Shown one piece after another: positions 1-6,206 of a DNA stretch of 20,528 nucleotides. Below the pieces are notes generated by a model. It saw nothing but the letters and a program-made list of their open reading frames with translations. It did not search any database and was not told where the DNA came from. The DNA comes from DASUTB01 sp036374835 (GTDB taxonomy: Bacteria; Actinomycetota; Actinomycetes; Jiangellales; Jiangellaceae), in the NCBI GenBank assembly GCA_036374835.1, contig DASUTB010000108.1, positions 1 to 20,528 of the forward strand, in the 5' to 3' direction. A program made the translations under genes and the position numbers. Position 1 is the stretch's first letter. Each line of letters begins with the position of its first letter.

Positions 1-554
1 CTACCCGGAGCAGTGGCCCGAAGAGGTGTGGGCCGAGGACGTCCGCCTCATGCGCGAAGCCGGCGTCAATCTGGTCAGCGTCGGCATCTTCTCCTGGGCG
101 ATTCTGGAGCCGGAGCCGGGCCGGTACGACTTCACCCTTCTGGACGGCGACGGTGTGGACCGAGCTCACCCATGTCGCCGGTGCGGAGGTCGTCGCCACC
201 TACAAGGACGGACCGCTGCCCGGCCGGGCCGCGATAACCCGCCGCCCGGTCGGCGACGGTGCCGCGTGGTATGTCGCAACGCGTCTGGACGAGGCCGCTA
301 CCGCCGTGCTGGCGGACCGTATCGCCGACGCCGCCGGCGTGACGCGCCGAGCCGAAACGTCACAGGAAGTCGAAATCGTGCGCCGGACCGGCGCAACGGC
401 GTCCTACCTGTTCATCATCAACCACGGCAGCACCCGGGCGGCCGTTTCCGCGTCCGGCGTCGACCTCCTGACCGGATCGCGGCACGGCCCGGTCGCCACG
501 ATTCCGGCAGGGGGTGTCGTCGTGCTCCGCGAGGAGCACGATCACCGCGGCTGA
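1..554 (+). pseudogene. Beta-galactosidase (GH42) remnant with internal deletion, 5' end outside window
   Basis: Two pieces of one family sit in two frames. The first (about 2-152, reading frame beginning at base 2) encodes the classical GH42 N-terminal stretch YPEQWPEEVW ... GVNLVSVGIFSW ... EPEPGRYDF, which begins the catalytic TIM barrel. The second (about 153-554, another frame) reads VWTELTHVAGAEVVATY ... GPLPGRAAITRR ... GAAWYVATRLD and ends with a small beta domain, matching the trimerisation and C-terminal domains of GH42 enzymes. About 450 residues, including both catalytic glutamates, are absent compared with the usual length of roughly 650-690 residues. The join lies near GGCGACGGTG at 146-155 and also shifts the frame, so no active enzyme can be made. 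The family match is clear by motif. The deletion could in principle be an assembly error. Confidence 0.85.
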
Positions 555-562
555 GGCCGGAA

Positions 563-1162
563 TCACTTCCGGCGATCGTGCCGTGCTTCGGTTATCCCGC
601 GAGAGCTGCTGAGCAACGCCGCAGCGCTCTTACGCCGATGTGACGCGGCGGACGACGGCCACTCACCGAATCGATGCGCGGTCGATGCGGCAGCCGCGTG
701 GCGCCGACGCACCGGCCGCTCGAACCGGCTCAAGACATAGCCGTAAACCAGGCCGAGCAGTAGCCCGTACATCATGTGACCCGCCAGACTCTGCCATGCC
801 GTCGCGGTGAACCTGAAGATCAGGTCTTCGCGCCCGAGCCAGGCCGGCATGATGATGAGGCCGCCGAGTATCCACCAGAACCAGCCGTAGACCACGCCGG
901 TGATCGCCGCCGCCCCCATCGTGTGCACCCGCATGCCCGCTACCAGCGCGTAGATCAGGCCGAACAGCAGTGAGATCGCGAGGTGCACGGTCCACCCGAC
1001 GACCGTCCTGCTGCTGTCGACCAGCGCGGCCACCGAGAGCATGATGTCGGTCACCTGCATGAGCAGGCCGAAGGCGATACCACCGGCCAGCCCGCCCATC
1101 AGTGCTGCCACGAACCGGTTACTGGCGACCACCGCCCGCGTGGGGCTACCGGCGTGCGACAT
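563..1162 (-). CDS. Small integral membrane protein, unknown function
   Basis: A 199-residue protein with about four hydrophobic segments (roughly residues 18-45, 52-80, 82-108 and 125-150), rich in Gly/Ala, with a tryptophan-containing patch GWFWWILGG in the third. The last ~45 residues are basic and Ala/Ser-rich and look disordered. The layout recalls small YagU/DUF1440-like inner membrane proteins, but I do not recognise a named family with certainty. I chose the ATG at 1162 because an AGGGGG stretch lies upstream; a GTG four codons earlier (1174) is the alternative. It converges on the broken beta-galactosidase gene, with only 8 bases between the stops. No function is inferred. Confidence 0.7.
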   Translation of the reverse strand: MSHAGSPTRAVVASNRFVAALMGGLAGGIAFGLLMQVTDIMLSVAALVDSSRTVVGWTVHLAISLLFGLIYALVAGMRVHTMGAAAITGVVYGWFWWILGGLIIMPAWLGREDLIFRFTATAWQSLAGHMMYGLLLGLVYGYVLSRFERPVRRRHAAAASTAHRFGEWPSSAASHRRKSAAALLSSSRGITEARHDRRK

Positions 1163-1298
1163 CCCCCCAAACACCCCCTATTTGCCACATGACTGAAACA
1201 GCGTTCTGCTCGGGTCTTACGGTACCGCCGTCACATACCGGGCGAAAGGTGGAGTGCCGGCTGATTACACCAGGTCAGGCGGCTGCTGCGATCGTCGC

Positions 1299-1820
1299 CT
1301 AGCGAACCGCCGAGGCCGTGCGCGGTCCGGGCTGGAACAGGCCGAGGACGGCGTTGAGGATGAGCAACAGCAGCGCCAGTGACGGCGTGACGGTGGCCAC
1401 GACCTGCTGCGCCTGGGTAACCCCCTGCCCGACCGCGGTCGCCGCGTCCGCAGCGCGCCCGAGCCCGGGAGCTGCGACGGCCAGCGCGACCACGGCCAGT
1501 AGCGCCGTCACGCCGAGCTTGACCGTGACCCACCACTGGCGGAACAGGCCGAAACCGGTGAGCAGGGCCTGCGCGACGCCGGTGCCGAGCGCAAGCAGTG
1601 CGAGCGGGACGAGCGCCGTCCACGCGATCTGCGCCATCGCGGGATAGACGGTTTCCGGCTCCGCGCCTCGAAGCCCGGCGACGCCGAGCGAAATCTCGAC
1701 CAGCGCAACGCCGGCCAGGCCCACCGCGGAGAGCAGGTGCGCCGCCAGCAGTGTCTTGCGTCCGCGTGGCGAGAGCCGGCCTCGGACGTCGCTACCGGAC
1801 TGCTGTGTCAACGTATCCAT
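1299..1820 (-). CDS. DUF2269-like four-helix membrane protein
   Basis: A 173-residue protein with four predicted membrane helices: HLLSAVGLAGVALVEISLG near residues 30-50, then about 70-95, 105-125 and 145-165. The HLLSAVG opening and overall layout resemble DUF2269-type integral membrane proteins that often sit beside HxlR or TetR regulators; function is unknown. The ATG at 1820 is preferred over a start two codons earlier because a promoter (TTGAAA at 1856-1851, 17-bp spacer, TATTTT at 1833-1828) places transcription start essentially on this ATG, so the message would be leaderless. It is divergent from the HxlR gene at 1878 and its promoter overlaps the palindrome there, so HxlR is the likely regulator. 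Confidence 0.75.
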   Translation of the reverse strand: MDTLTQQSGSDVRGRLSPRGRKTLLAAHLLSAVGLAGVALVEISLGVAGLRGAEPETVYPAMAQIAWTALVPLALLALGTGVAQALLTGFGLFRQWWVTVKLGVTALLAVVALAVAAPGLGRAADAATAVGQGVTQAQQVVATVTPSLALLLLILNAVLGLFQPGPRTASAVR

Positions 1821-1827
1821 GGACAAG

Positions 1828-1870
1828 AAAATAAAGTACTAACTTGTGTATTTCAAGTCTCCGCTATCAT
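1828..1870. promoter_or_regulatory. Divergent promoters with shared HxlR-type operator
   Basis: The AT-rich gap between the membrane protein gene and the HxlR gene holds an inverted repeat ACTTG (1842-1846), 7-bp spacer, CAAGT (1854-1858). On the minus strand TTGAAA (1856-1851) and TATTTT (1833-1828) are 17 bp apart. On the plus strand TATCAT (1865-1870) is a good -10 box, with a weaker TTGTGT at 1844-1849. The repeat overlaps both promoters, as expected for a dimeric winged-helix regulator controlling itself and its neighbour. Each -10 box ends 7 nt before its start codon, suggesting leaderless transcripts. The assignment to HxlR rests on position only. Confidence 0.6.
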
Positions 1871-1877
1871 TTCCACC

Positions 1878-2531
1878 ATGCGTTCCTACGGCCAGTACTG
1901 CGCTCTCGCCCGTACCCTCGATGTGATCGGCGACCGATGGACACTGTTGATCATCCGCGAGCTGTTCGCGCACGACTGCCGGTATTCGGACCTGCGCGAC
2001 GCGCTGCCCGGGATCGCGACGAACCTGCTGGCCGAGCGGCTGCGACACCTCCAGCACCACACGGTTATCGAGTCTTACGACGCGCCGGCTCCCGTGCGAG
2101 CGACTGTCTACCGGCTGACCGAGCGTGGCCGTGAGCTCGGGCCGGCCCTGGCCGCACTGGTCGCGTGGGGCGGACCGCTGTTGGCCGACCAAGGCGACGA
2201 CGAGTTCCGCACCCACTGGCTGGCGCTGGGTCTCCCGACGTTCTTCCAAGGCGTCGATTTCGCCGGCATCGCACCGCTGGAAGTCGTCATCCGTACCGGC
2301 GACGAACCGGCGACACTCATCGTTGGCCATAACGGCGTCCAGGTGACCATGGGTGCGTCAACCTCGTCGGCGGCCGCCACGATCGAAGGTTCGCCGGACG
2401 GGGTCTTCGCGATGCTCACCGGCCGCGACCGCAAGGATGATCTACCGGATGTCCAGATCGCCGGCCCGAGCGACGCCGTCCGGCGGCTGCACCTCCTGAG
2501 CCGGCGAGCCCGGGTGAGTCAACCGCACTGA
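1878..2531 (+). CDS. HxlR-family transcriptional regulator with C-terminal SCP2-like domain
   Basis: A 217-residue protein. Residues 1-95 form the HxlR winged helix (YCALARTLDVIGDRWTLLIIREL, YSDLRDALPGIATNLLAERLRHL, wing with YRLTERG), including a cysteine at residue 8, a position used for redox or aldehyde sensing in some family members. Residues 120-215 look like an SCP2/sterol-carrier-type domain often fused to HxlR domains in actinomycetes, possibly a ligand-binding part. The ATG at 1878 begins exactly at the domain and follows a -10 box by 7 nt; longer in-frame extensions upstream overlap the divergent gene and are unlikely. The probable target is the adjacent membrane protein gene. Its 3' end lies 10 bases from that of the convergent DUF427 gene. 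Confidence 0.88.
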   Translation: MRSYGQYCALARTLDVIGDRWTLLIIRELFAHDCRYSDLRDALPGIATNLLAERLRHLQHHTVIESYDAPAPVRATVYRLTERGRELGPALAALVAWGGPLLADQGDDEFRTHWLALGLPTFFQGVDFAGIAPLEVVIRTGDEPATLIVGHNGVQVTMGASTSSAAATIEGSPDGVFAMLTGRDRKDDLPDVQIAGPSDAVRRLHLLSRRARVSQPH

Positions 2532-2541
2532 TCAGGTCGAG

Positions 2542-2847
2542 CTACGCGCGCAGCCGGCCAGCCGGGGCGATCTCGACCACGCCGCCGAAAGCCACATGGT
2601 TCTTGATCTTCTTGGCCAGCGGCGACGGCTTCGGGTAGTACCACGCCGAGTCTGGAACGCGAACACCATCCACGTCGATCGTGTAGTACGACGCCATGCC
2701 CTTCCAGTAGCACAGCGTCCGTGTCGGGCTCTCGGCGAAGTAGGCACGGTTGATCGACTCCGGGGGGAAGTAGTGGTTACCTTCGACCACTTTCGTCTTG
2801 TCGCTGTCGGCCAGCACCACACCGTTGAACACCGCTTGCATCCTCAT
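2542..2847 (-). CDS. DUF427 family protein
   Basis: A 101-residue protein matching the DUF427 pattern throughout: MQAVFNGVVLADSDKT, EGNHYFPPESI, TLCYWKGMASYYTIDVDG, then SAWYYPKPSPLAKKIKNHVAFGG. The fold is a small beta-barrel-like domain of unknown biochemical role, common in actinomycetes and usually 90-130 residues long. The ATG at 2847 is supported by a TACCGT -10-like box (2860-2855) ending 7 nt upstream; another ATG two codons later is possible. A longer in-frame extension to 2910 is Arg-rich and unlikely to be real. It is divergent from merR (2954) across about 105 bases. Confidence 0.85.
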   Translation of the reverse strand: MRMQAVFNGVVLADSDKTKVVEGNHYFPPESINRAYFAESPTRTLCYWKGMASYYTIDVDGVRVPDSAWYYPKPSPLAKKIKNHVAFGGVVEIAPAGRLRA

Positions 2848-2935
2848 GCCGACGACGGTACGGAGCCGGACACCACGCCTACCGTGTCCGCGCTCACGTT
2901 GCACCCGCAAGCCGACGAGCCCTCATCTGCGGACA

Positions 2936-2951
2936 TTCCAGTACGCTGGAA
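2936..2951 (+). promoter_or_regulatory. MerR-type operator over the merR -10 box
   Basis: TTCCA (2936-2940), GTACGC, TGGAA (2947-2951) is a perfect inverted repeat with a 6-bp centre, ending 2 bp before the merR ATG. A -10-like TACGCT (2942-2947) lies inside it, so the regulator would cover its own promoter and start site. The same core with 6-bp centre occurs at 5483-5498 (merB) and, with one change, at 3697-3712 (thioredoxin-like gene). Confidence 0.65.
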
Positions 2952-2953
2952 CG

Positions 2954-3367
2954 ATGCGAATCGGTGAACTGGCGGCACAGACGGGCACGACGGCCAAGAC
3001 GTTGCGCTTCTACGAAGCCGAGGGCCTGCTTCCTGAGCCGGGACGGACGACGTCCAGCTACCGCGACTATCGCCCCGACGCGGCACAACGGGTGGTCTTC
3101 ATCCGCGACGCGCAGCGCGCCGGCTTCACGCTGCGCCAGATCCGCCAGATTCTCGACATCCGCGACGGCGGTGAGCCGCCATGCGAGCACGTCGGCCAGC
3201 TCATCGAACAACGGATCGGCGAAGTCGAGCAGCGCCTCGCCGAGTTGACGCAGACCAAGGCCCATCTCCAGGAACTCGCGCAGCGCACTCGTGACCTCGA
3301 CCCGGCAGACTGCGCCGGATACTGCGCCATCATCCAGGCAGGCGACGCCGCACCGGCGCCGACCTGA
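2954..3367 (+). CDS. MerR-family thiol/metal-responsive regulator
   Basis: A 137-residue protein with an N-terminal MerR winged helix (MRIGELAAQTGTTAKTLRFYEAEGLL, residues 1-26; YRDYRPDAAQRVVFIRDAQRAGF to residue 58), a long dimerisation helix (about 80-112) and a short C-terminal loop. Three cysteines, Cys77, Cys120 and Cys124, sit where MerR and ZntR carry their metal-binding cysteines (start of the dimerisation helix and the C-terminal loop), so a thiophilic metal such as Hg(II) or an organomercurial is the likely signal. The ATG at 2954 begins the domain; upstream extensions are not homologous. Its operator core recurs before the thioredoxin-like gene and merB, which are probably its activated targets. 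I infer the mercury specificity from merB; cadmium, zinc or copper cannot be excluded. Confidence 0.85.
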   Translation: MRIGELAAQTGTTAKTLRFYEAEGLLPEPGRTTSSYRDYRPDAAQRVVFIRDAQRAGFTLRQIRQILDIRDGGEPPCEHVGQLIEQRIGEVEQRLAELTQTKAHLQELAQRTRDLDPADCAGYCAIIQAGDAAPAPT

Positions 3368-3384
3368 ACCCTGAGGCCGGGCCG

Positions 3385-3681
3385 TCAGATCGTGCCAAGT
3401 GCGGCCCGCAACTGGTCGATCGTCGGCGAGCCTGCGCGGCCGTCGGGCGTCTCGTAGACCCGGCACGCCAGGCCACCGGGCGCGCCGGTAGCTGCGAACA
3501 GATCACGCCCGTCCACCAGGATCGTCGGCGAGCCGCGGAATCCGAGAGCCTCGGCCTCCTCAGGTGATTCGACCTTCTGATAGCCGATACGCAAGCCCAG
3601 TTCGCCGGCCAGCACACGTAGCCGCTCGTCGGCGGTCTGCCAGTTGGGACAACCATCGAAGTACTGCAGTGTCACGTCCAT
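3385..3681 (-). CDS. Small thioredoxin-fold protein (DF/alkylmercury-associated family)
   Basis: A 98-residue thioredoxin-fold protein: beta strand MDVTLQYFDGCPNW with one active-site-like cysteine (Cys11 of CPNW), RGSPTILVDGRDLF with the cis-proline Pro52, and a second conserved-looking cysteine at residue 73 (GLACRVYETPDG). It resembles the small actinobacterial thioredoxin-family (seleno)proteins found next to MerR-type regulators and alkylmercury lyases; here the position is an ordinary Cys codon. A role in thiol reduction or in handing metal ions between proteins is an inference. The ATG at 3681 follows a strong MerR-type promoter with the -10 box 7 nt upstream. It converges on merR, with 17 bases between the stops. 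Confidence 0.8.
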   Translation of the reverse strand: MDVTLQYFDGCPNWQTADERLRVLAGELGLRIGYQKVESPEEAEALGFRGSPTILVDGRDLFAATGAPGGLACRVYETPDGRAGSPTIDQLRAALGTI

Positions 3682-3688
3682 ACCGAAG

Positions 3689-3720
3689 ACGGTAATCCTT
3701 CCACCCAGCTAGAAGGTCAA
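3689..3720 (-). promoter_or_regulatory. MerR-activated promoter of the thioredoxin-like gene
   Basis: On the minus strand TTGACC (3720-3715) and TACCGT (3694-3689) are separated by exactly 20 bp, longer than the normal 17. The spacer carries an inverted repeat CCTTCTA-N6-TGGAAGG that is nearly identical to the one before merB. An overlong spacer with a central dyad is the hallmark of promoters that MerR-family proteins activate by DNA distortion. The -10 box ends 7 nt before the ATG. Confidence 0.75.
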
Positions 3721-3741
3721 CCTTCCTATGCCGGCGTGCCC

Positions 3742-4494
3742 CTAGGCTCTCAACGCCTCGAGATAGACGTGCTCCACCTCGGGCGCGGGCGACAGACCCA
3801 TCGAGTCTTGCAGTTGTTCGCGCAACTCCGTATAGACCCGGACCGCCTCCGCACGGTCGCCCGCAGCGATGTGGCACTCCATCAGCCGGGCATATGCGGA
3901 TTCGCGATAGGGAGCAAGCTCGACGGCCCGGCGCGCCGCCCCGACAGCTGCGCGGGCGTTTCCGGCCTGCGTCCATACCTCTGCCAAGGTGTCATAAGTG
4001 CGGACTTCGAGATCGTGAAGTTCGCGACGCATCTGCTCGATCCACGGCGCGTCCTCACCGGCGAGCAGAGGTCGGCGCAGGATGGCCGAGGCAACGGCGG
4101 CCGATGACCAGGCTCGGCGCGTGTCGCCGCGGGCAAGCGCGCCCTCGGCGGCGTCGAGCGAGTTCACCGTCTCGCGTAGGTCGATCCACGTTCCAGCAGG
4201 AAAGCGCAGCTCGTAACAGCCATCCGAGCCTTCGAGCGATCGAGCACCGTCGATTCCAGTCCAGCTCAAAGCACGACGCAGCTTGCTCACGACCGCGCTG
4301 AGCGCCGTATCCCACGCGTCGGGGAGATCACCGCCCCACACCGCCTCCGCCAGCAGCTGGCGTTCAACCCGCCGAGCGCTCGACGCGAGGCGGACGAAGA
4401 CAAGGCGGCCTTGCCTGCCGGGAAAGTCCACCTGCTCCAGCAAACCGCCCGGACCGGCGACTGCCACCCTGCCGAGGAGGTACACGCGGAGCAC
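3742..4494 (-). CDS. SARP-like regulator (winged helix plus BTAD domain)
   Basis: A 250-residue protein made of an OmpR-type winged helix (about residues 1-98: LRVYLLGRVAV, LLAEAVWGGDLPDAWDTALSAVVSKLRRAL, GCYELRFPAGTWID) followed by a bacterial transcriptional activation domain of TPR-like helices (about 105-250: VRTYDTLAEVWTQAGNARAAVGAARRAVELAPYRESAYARLMECHIAAGDRAEAVRVYTELREQL). This is the short SARP architecture, without the AAA/NB-ARC domain of AfsR. SARPs activate nearby genes by binding direct repeats at the -35 region. I prefer the GTG at 4494, preceded by GGAGG four bases upstream, over a TTG at 4527. It is divergent from the DUF1059 gene; no biosynthetic cluster is visible in the window, so its target is unknown. 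Confidence 0.82.
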   Translation of the reverse strand: MLRVYLLGRVAVAGPGGLLEQVDFPGRQGRLVFVRLASSARRVERQLLAEAVWGGDLPDAWDTALSAVVSKLRRALSWTGIDGARSLEGSDGCYELRFPAGTWIDLRETVNSLDAAEGALARGDTRRAWSSAAVASAILRRPLLAGEDAPWIEQMRRELHDLEVRTYDTLAEVWTQAGNARAAVGAARRAVELAPYRESAYARLMECHIAAGDRAEAVRVYTELREQLQDSMGLSPAPEVEHVYLEALRA

Positions 4495-4573
4495 GGCGCC
4501 TCCAATCTCGGTCCAAGATGCCGCCAAGGCCCGCGGCCTAGGCTTTCACTGTACGCCGACCGGAGGAGGGACG

Positions 4574-4735
4574 ATGAGCGCGAACATCGCGAGTGTGATC
4601 GAGTGCCCGTGTGGTGCCGTCATCGAGGGCCAGAGCAGCACCGACGTAGCAGGCAAGGCGCAGGCCCATGCCAAGGAGACCCACGACATGGAGCTGTCGC
4701 AGGAACAGGCGCTTGCCATGGCGAGGCCGGCTTGA
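4574..4735 (+). CDS. DUF1059 small protein with CxC...HxxxxH motif
   Basis: A 53-residue protein preceded by a strong ribosome site GGAGGAGGG (4562-4570). It reads SVIECPCGAVIEG, followed by a helix with HAKETHDMELS, giving Cys11, Cys13, His32 and His37, spaced like a minimal zinc site. This matches the DUF1059 family, short proteins of unknown role common in actinomycetes. It lies 79 bases from, and divergent to, the SARP-like regulator, which might control it. I see no clear SARP-type direct repeats in the gap. Confidence 0.8.
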   Translation: MSANIASVIECPCGAVIEGQSSTDVAGKAQAHAKETHDMELSQEQALAMARPA

Positions 4736-4819
4736 TCCGCTGATCAGCGCCGCGTCACGGTATGGGAAATGTGATCGCGGGCACTTCCGTGAACATGGTG
4801 CTCGGCCTACGGTGACGGC

Positions 4820-5359
4820 ATGCCGTATCTACCGTCGCTGAAGCCCGACGCCGTGCTCCTCGATGTTCTCCGCTCGTTCCCCACTGCCGCCGAACCGCTG
4901 CTCGCCTACCATGAGGCGCTGCTGCGCGGGCCGTCGCCGTTCACGGTAGCTGAGCGCGAGCTGATCGCCGCCTACACCTCAGGGTTGAACGCCTGCGGCT
5001 ACTGCCACGGTGTGCACTCTGCGACCGCCGAGGGGTTCGGCGTACCGAAAGGCACGTTACAGGCGTTACTCGACGACGTCGACGCCGCACCGGTGGACGA
5101 GCGGATGCGGCCGGTGCTGCGCTACGTCAGGAAACTCACCGAGTCGCCGAGCCGGATCGCGCCAAGCGACGTCGAGGCGATACTCGCCGCCGGCTGGGAC
5201 GAGCAGGCGGTGCACGACGCGGCCGCCGTCTGCGGACTCTTCAACCTGATGAATCGTCTCGTCGACGGGCTCGGCATCACCGCGGATGAGGACTACTTCG
5301 CAATGTCGTCGCGCCGGCTCGCCGCCATCAGTTACACCGGGTTGCGCGACCTGCTGTAA
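4820..5359 (+). CDS. AhpD-like peroxidase-related protein (carboxymuconolactone decarboxylase fold)
   Basis: A 179-residue all-helical protein. Its core is the CMD/AhpD motif AYTSGLNACGYCHGVHSATAEGFG (starting near residue 51), with the redox pair Cys59 and Cys62 and the proton-relay His66. It belongs to the peroxidase-related CMD subgroup of about 180-200 residues, with the typical later stretch LFNLMNRLVDGLGI. AhpD-type proteins reduce peroxiredoxin systems or act as weak peroxidases. The ATG at 4820 starts 6 nt after a TACGGT -10-like box, so the transcript may be leaderless. It lies between the mer-type genes but has no MerR-type dyad. CMD proteins are also one of the three protein classes controlled by ECF41 factors, but I find no convincing ECF41 promoter here. 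Confidence 0.85.
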   Translation: MPYLPSLKPDAVLLDVLRSFPTAAEPLLAYHEALLRGPSPFTVAERELIAAYTSGLNACGYCHGVHSATAEGFGVPKGTLQALLDDVDAAPVDERMRPVLRYVRKLTESPSRIAPSDVEAILAAGWDEQAVHDAAAVCGLFNLMNRLVDGLGITADEDYFAMSSRRLAAISYTGLRDLL

Positions 5360-5476
5360 CACGCCTGCACGCTGATCGTCAGGAGGGCGATACTGCATTG
5401 GTTCCGGTGCCGCAACGCACACCACACGTTCAGTGTTCGCCGTCACGATCCGCGGGACGGCGCACGTCACACCACG

Positions 5477-5508
5477 TTGACCTTCCATCTGACTGGAAGG
5501 AGTACTTT
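5477..5508 (+). promoter_or_regulatory. MerR-activated promoter of merB
   Basis: TTGACC (5477-5482) and TACTTT (5503-5508) are separated by 20 bp. The perfect inverted repeat CCTTCCA (5481-5487), N6, TGGAAGG (5494-5500) fills the spacer. Layout and sequence match the promoter at 3720-3689, and the core TTCCA-N6-TGGAA is also at merR. The -10 box ends 6 nt before the merB ATG. Confidence 0.8.
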
Positions 5509-5514
5509 CGCCTC

Positions 5515-6141
5515 ATGACCACACCCACCGTCGCGGACCTGACGACGACGTGGGCCCGCCGCAATGCCGCCACCGGCAAGCTGAGCCAGGCAGGCATCAG
5601 GCTGCTGGCGGACGGCAAGCCGGTAACTGCGGCAATGCTGGCCGGCGCCGCCGGCATCAGCATCGCGGAGGCGGAGGCCTACATCGAGTCCGGCGAACGA
5701 ACTGGCCTCGAGGTCGAAACCGGGGCGATCGTCGGCGCCGCGCTGACGCTGCGGCCCACTCAGCACCAATTCACCGTACGTGGAAACGATCTGTACACGT
5801 GGTGCGGCTTCGACGCGCTGTTCCTGCCGATCATCCTCGGTGAACGTGCGAAGGTTACGTCGACGTGCCCTGTGACCCGTGCTGAAGTCAACCTGACAGT
5901 CGAGCCGGACGGCACGGCATCCGACGTCACACCGGGTACGGCGGTCGTCGCGATCGTCGGGTCGGACGTGACGTCCTCCTGCGAAACCATCGGGCCCGGC
6001 TCACAGGTCTGTACCCAAATGCCGTTCTTCGCCTCCCGTGAGGCGGGTGAGAAGTGGCTCGCCGATCATCCCGGGGTCGCGATCGTCGACCTCGACCAGG
6101 CACGCGAGATCGCCCGGGCGTCCACCCGACAATGCTGCTGA
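5515..6141 (+). CDS. merB: Alkylmercury (organomercurial) lyase
   Basis: A 208-residue protein, close to the usual ~212. It cleaves the carbon-mercury bond of organomercurials by protonolysis in the cytoplasm. The catalytic set is intact: Cys97 and Asp100 in LYTWCGFDALF (Cys96/Asp99 of the plasmid R831b enzyme) and Cys166 in SQVCTQMPFFAS (Cys159). Cys118 in TSTCPVT lies where the structural Cys117 sits. Residues 1-75 form the winged-helix-like N-terminal domain (VADLTTTWARRNA, VTAAMLAGAAGISIAEAEAYI). The chain ends in a vicinal Cys207-Cys208 pair, which could help hold or pass on Hg(II); this is an inference. The ATG at 5515 follows a MerR-type promoter and is probably leaderless. No adjacent merA, merP or merT is present. 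Confidence 0.92.
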   Translation: MTTPTVADLTTTWARRNAATGKLSQAGIRLLADGKPVTAAMLAGAAGISIAEAEAYIESGERTGLEVETGAIVGAALTLRPTQHQFTVRGNDLYTWCGFDALFLPIILGERAKVTSTCPVTRAEVNLTVEPDGTASDVTPGTAVVAIVGSDVTSSCETIGPGSQVCTQMPFFASREAGEKWLADHPGVAIVDLDQAREIARASTRQCC

Positions 6142-6182
6142 TCGCGCCCGAAGTGGCGGTACGGAAGCTGCGTAACCCAGTG

Positions 6183-6206
6183 GAGCAGGAGCCCGACTCC
6201 TCGCTC
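6183..6206. terminator. Hairpin between convergent merB and ABC permease genes
   Basis: GAGCAGGAG (6183-6191) can pair with CTCCT-C-GCTC (6197-6206) across a 5-base loop, with one bulged base. It lies in the 63-base gap between two convergent genes and overlaps the permease stop codon by two bases. There is no U-tract, so a role as a bidirectional terminator is tentative. Confidence 0.35.

Noticed and set aside
3385..3681. Selenoprotein reading of the thioredoxin-like gene
   Set aside because: Relatives can carry selenocysteine, but this copy has a Cys codon at residue 11 and no in-frame TGA inside the domain.
4753..4779. ECF41 promoter upstream of the AhpD-like gene
   Set aside because: CGTCACG differs from TGTCACA at two positions and CGCG replaces CGTC; a TACGGT box nearer the ATG is a better promoter element.
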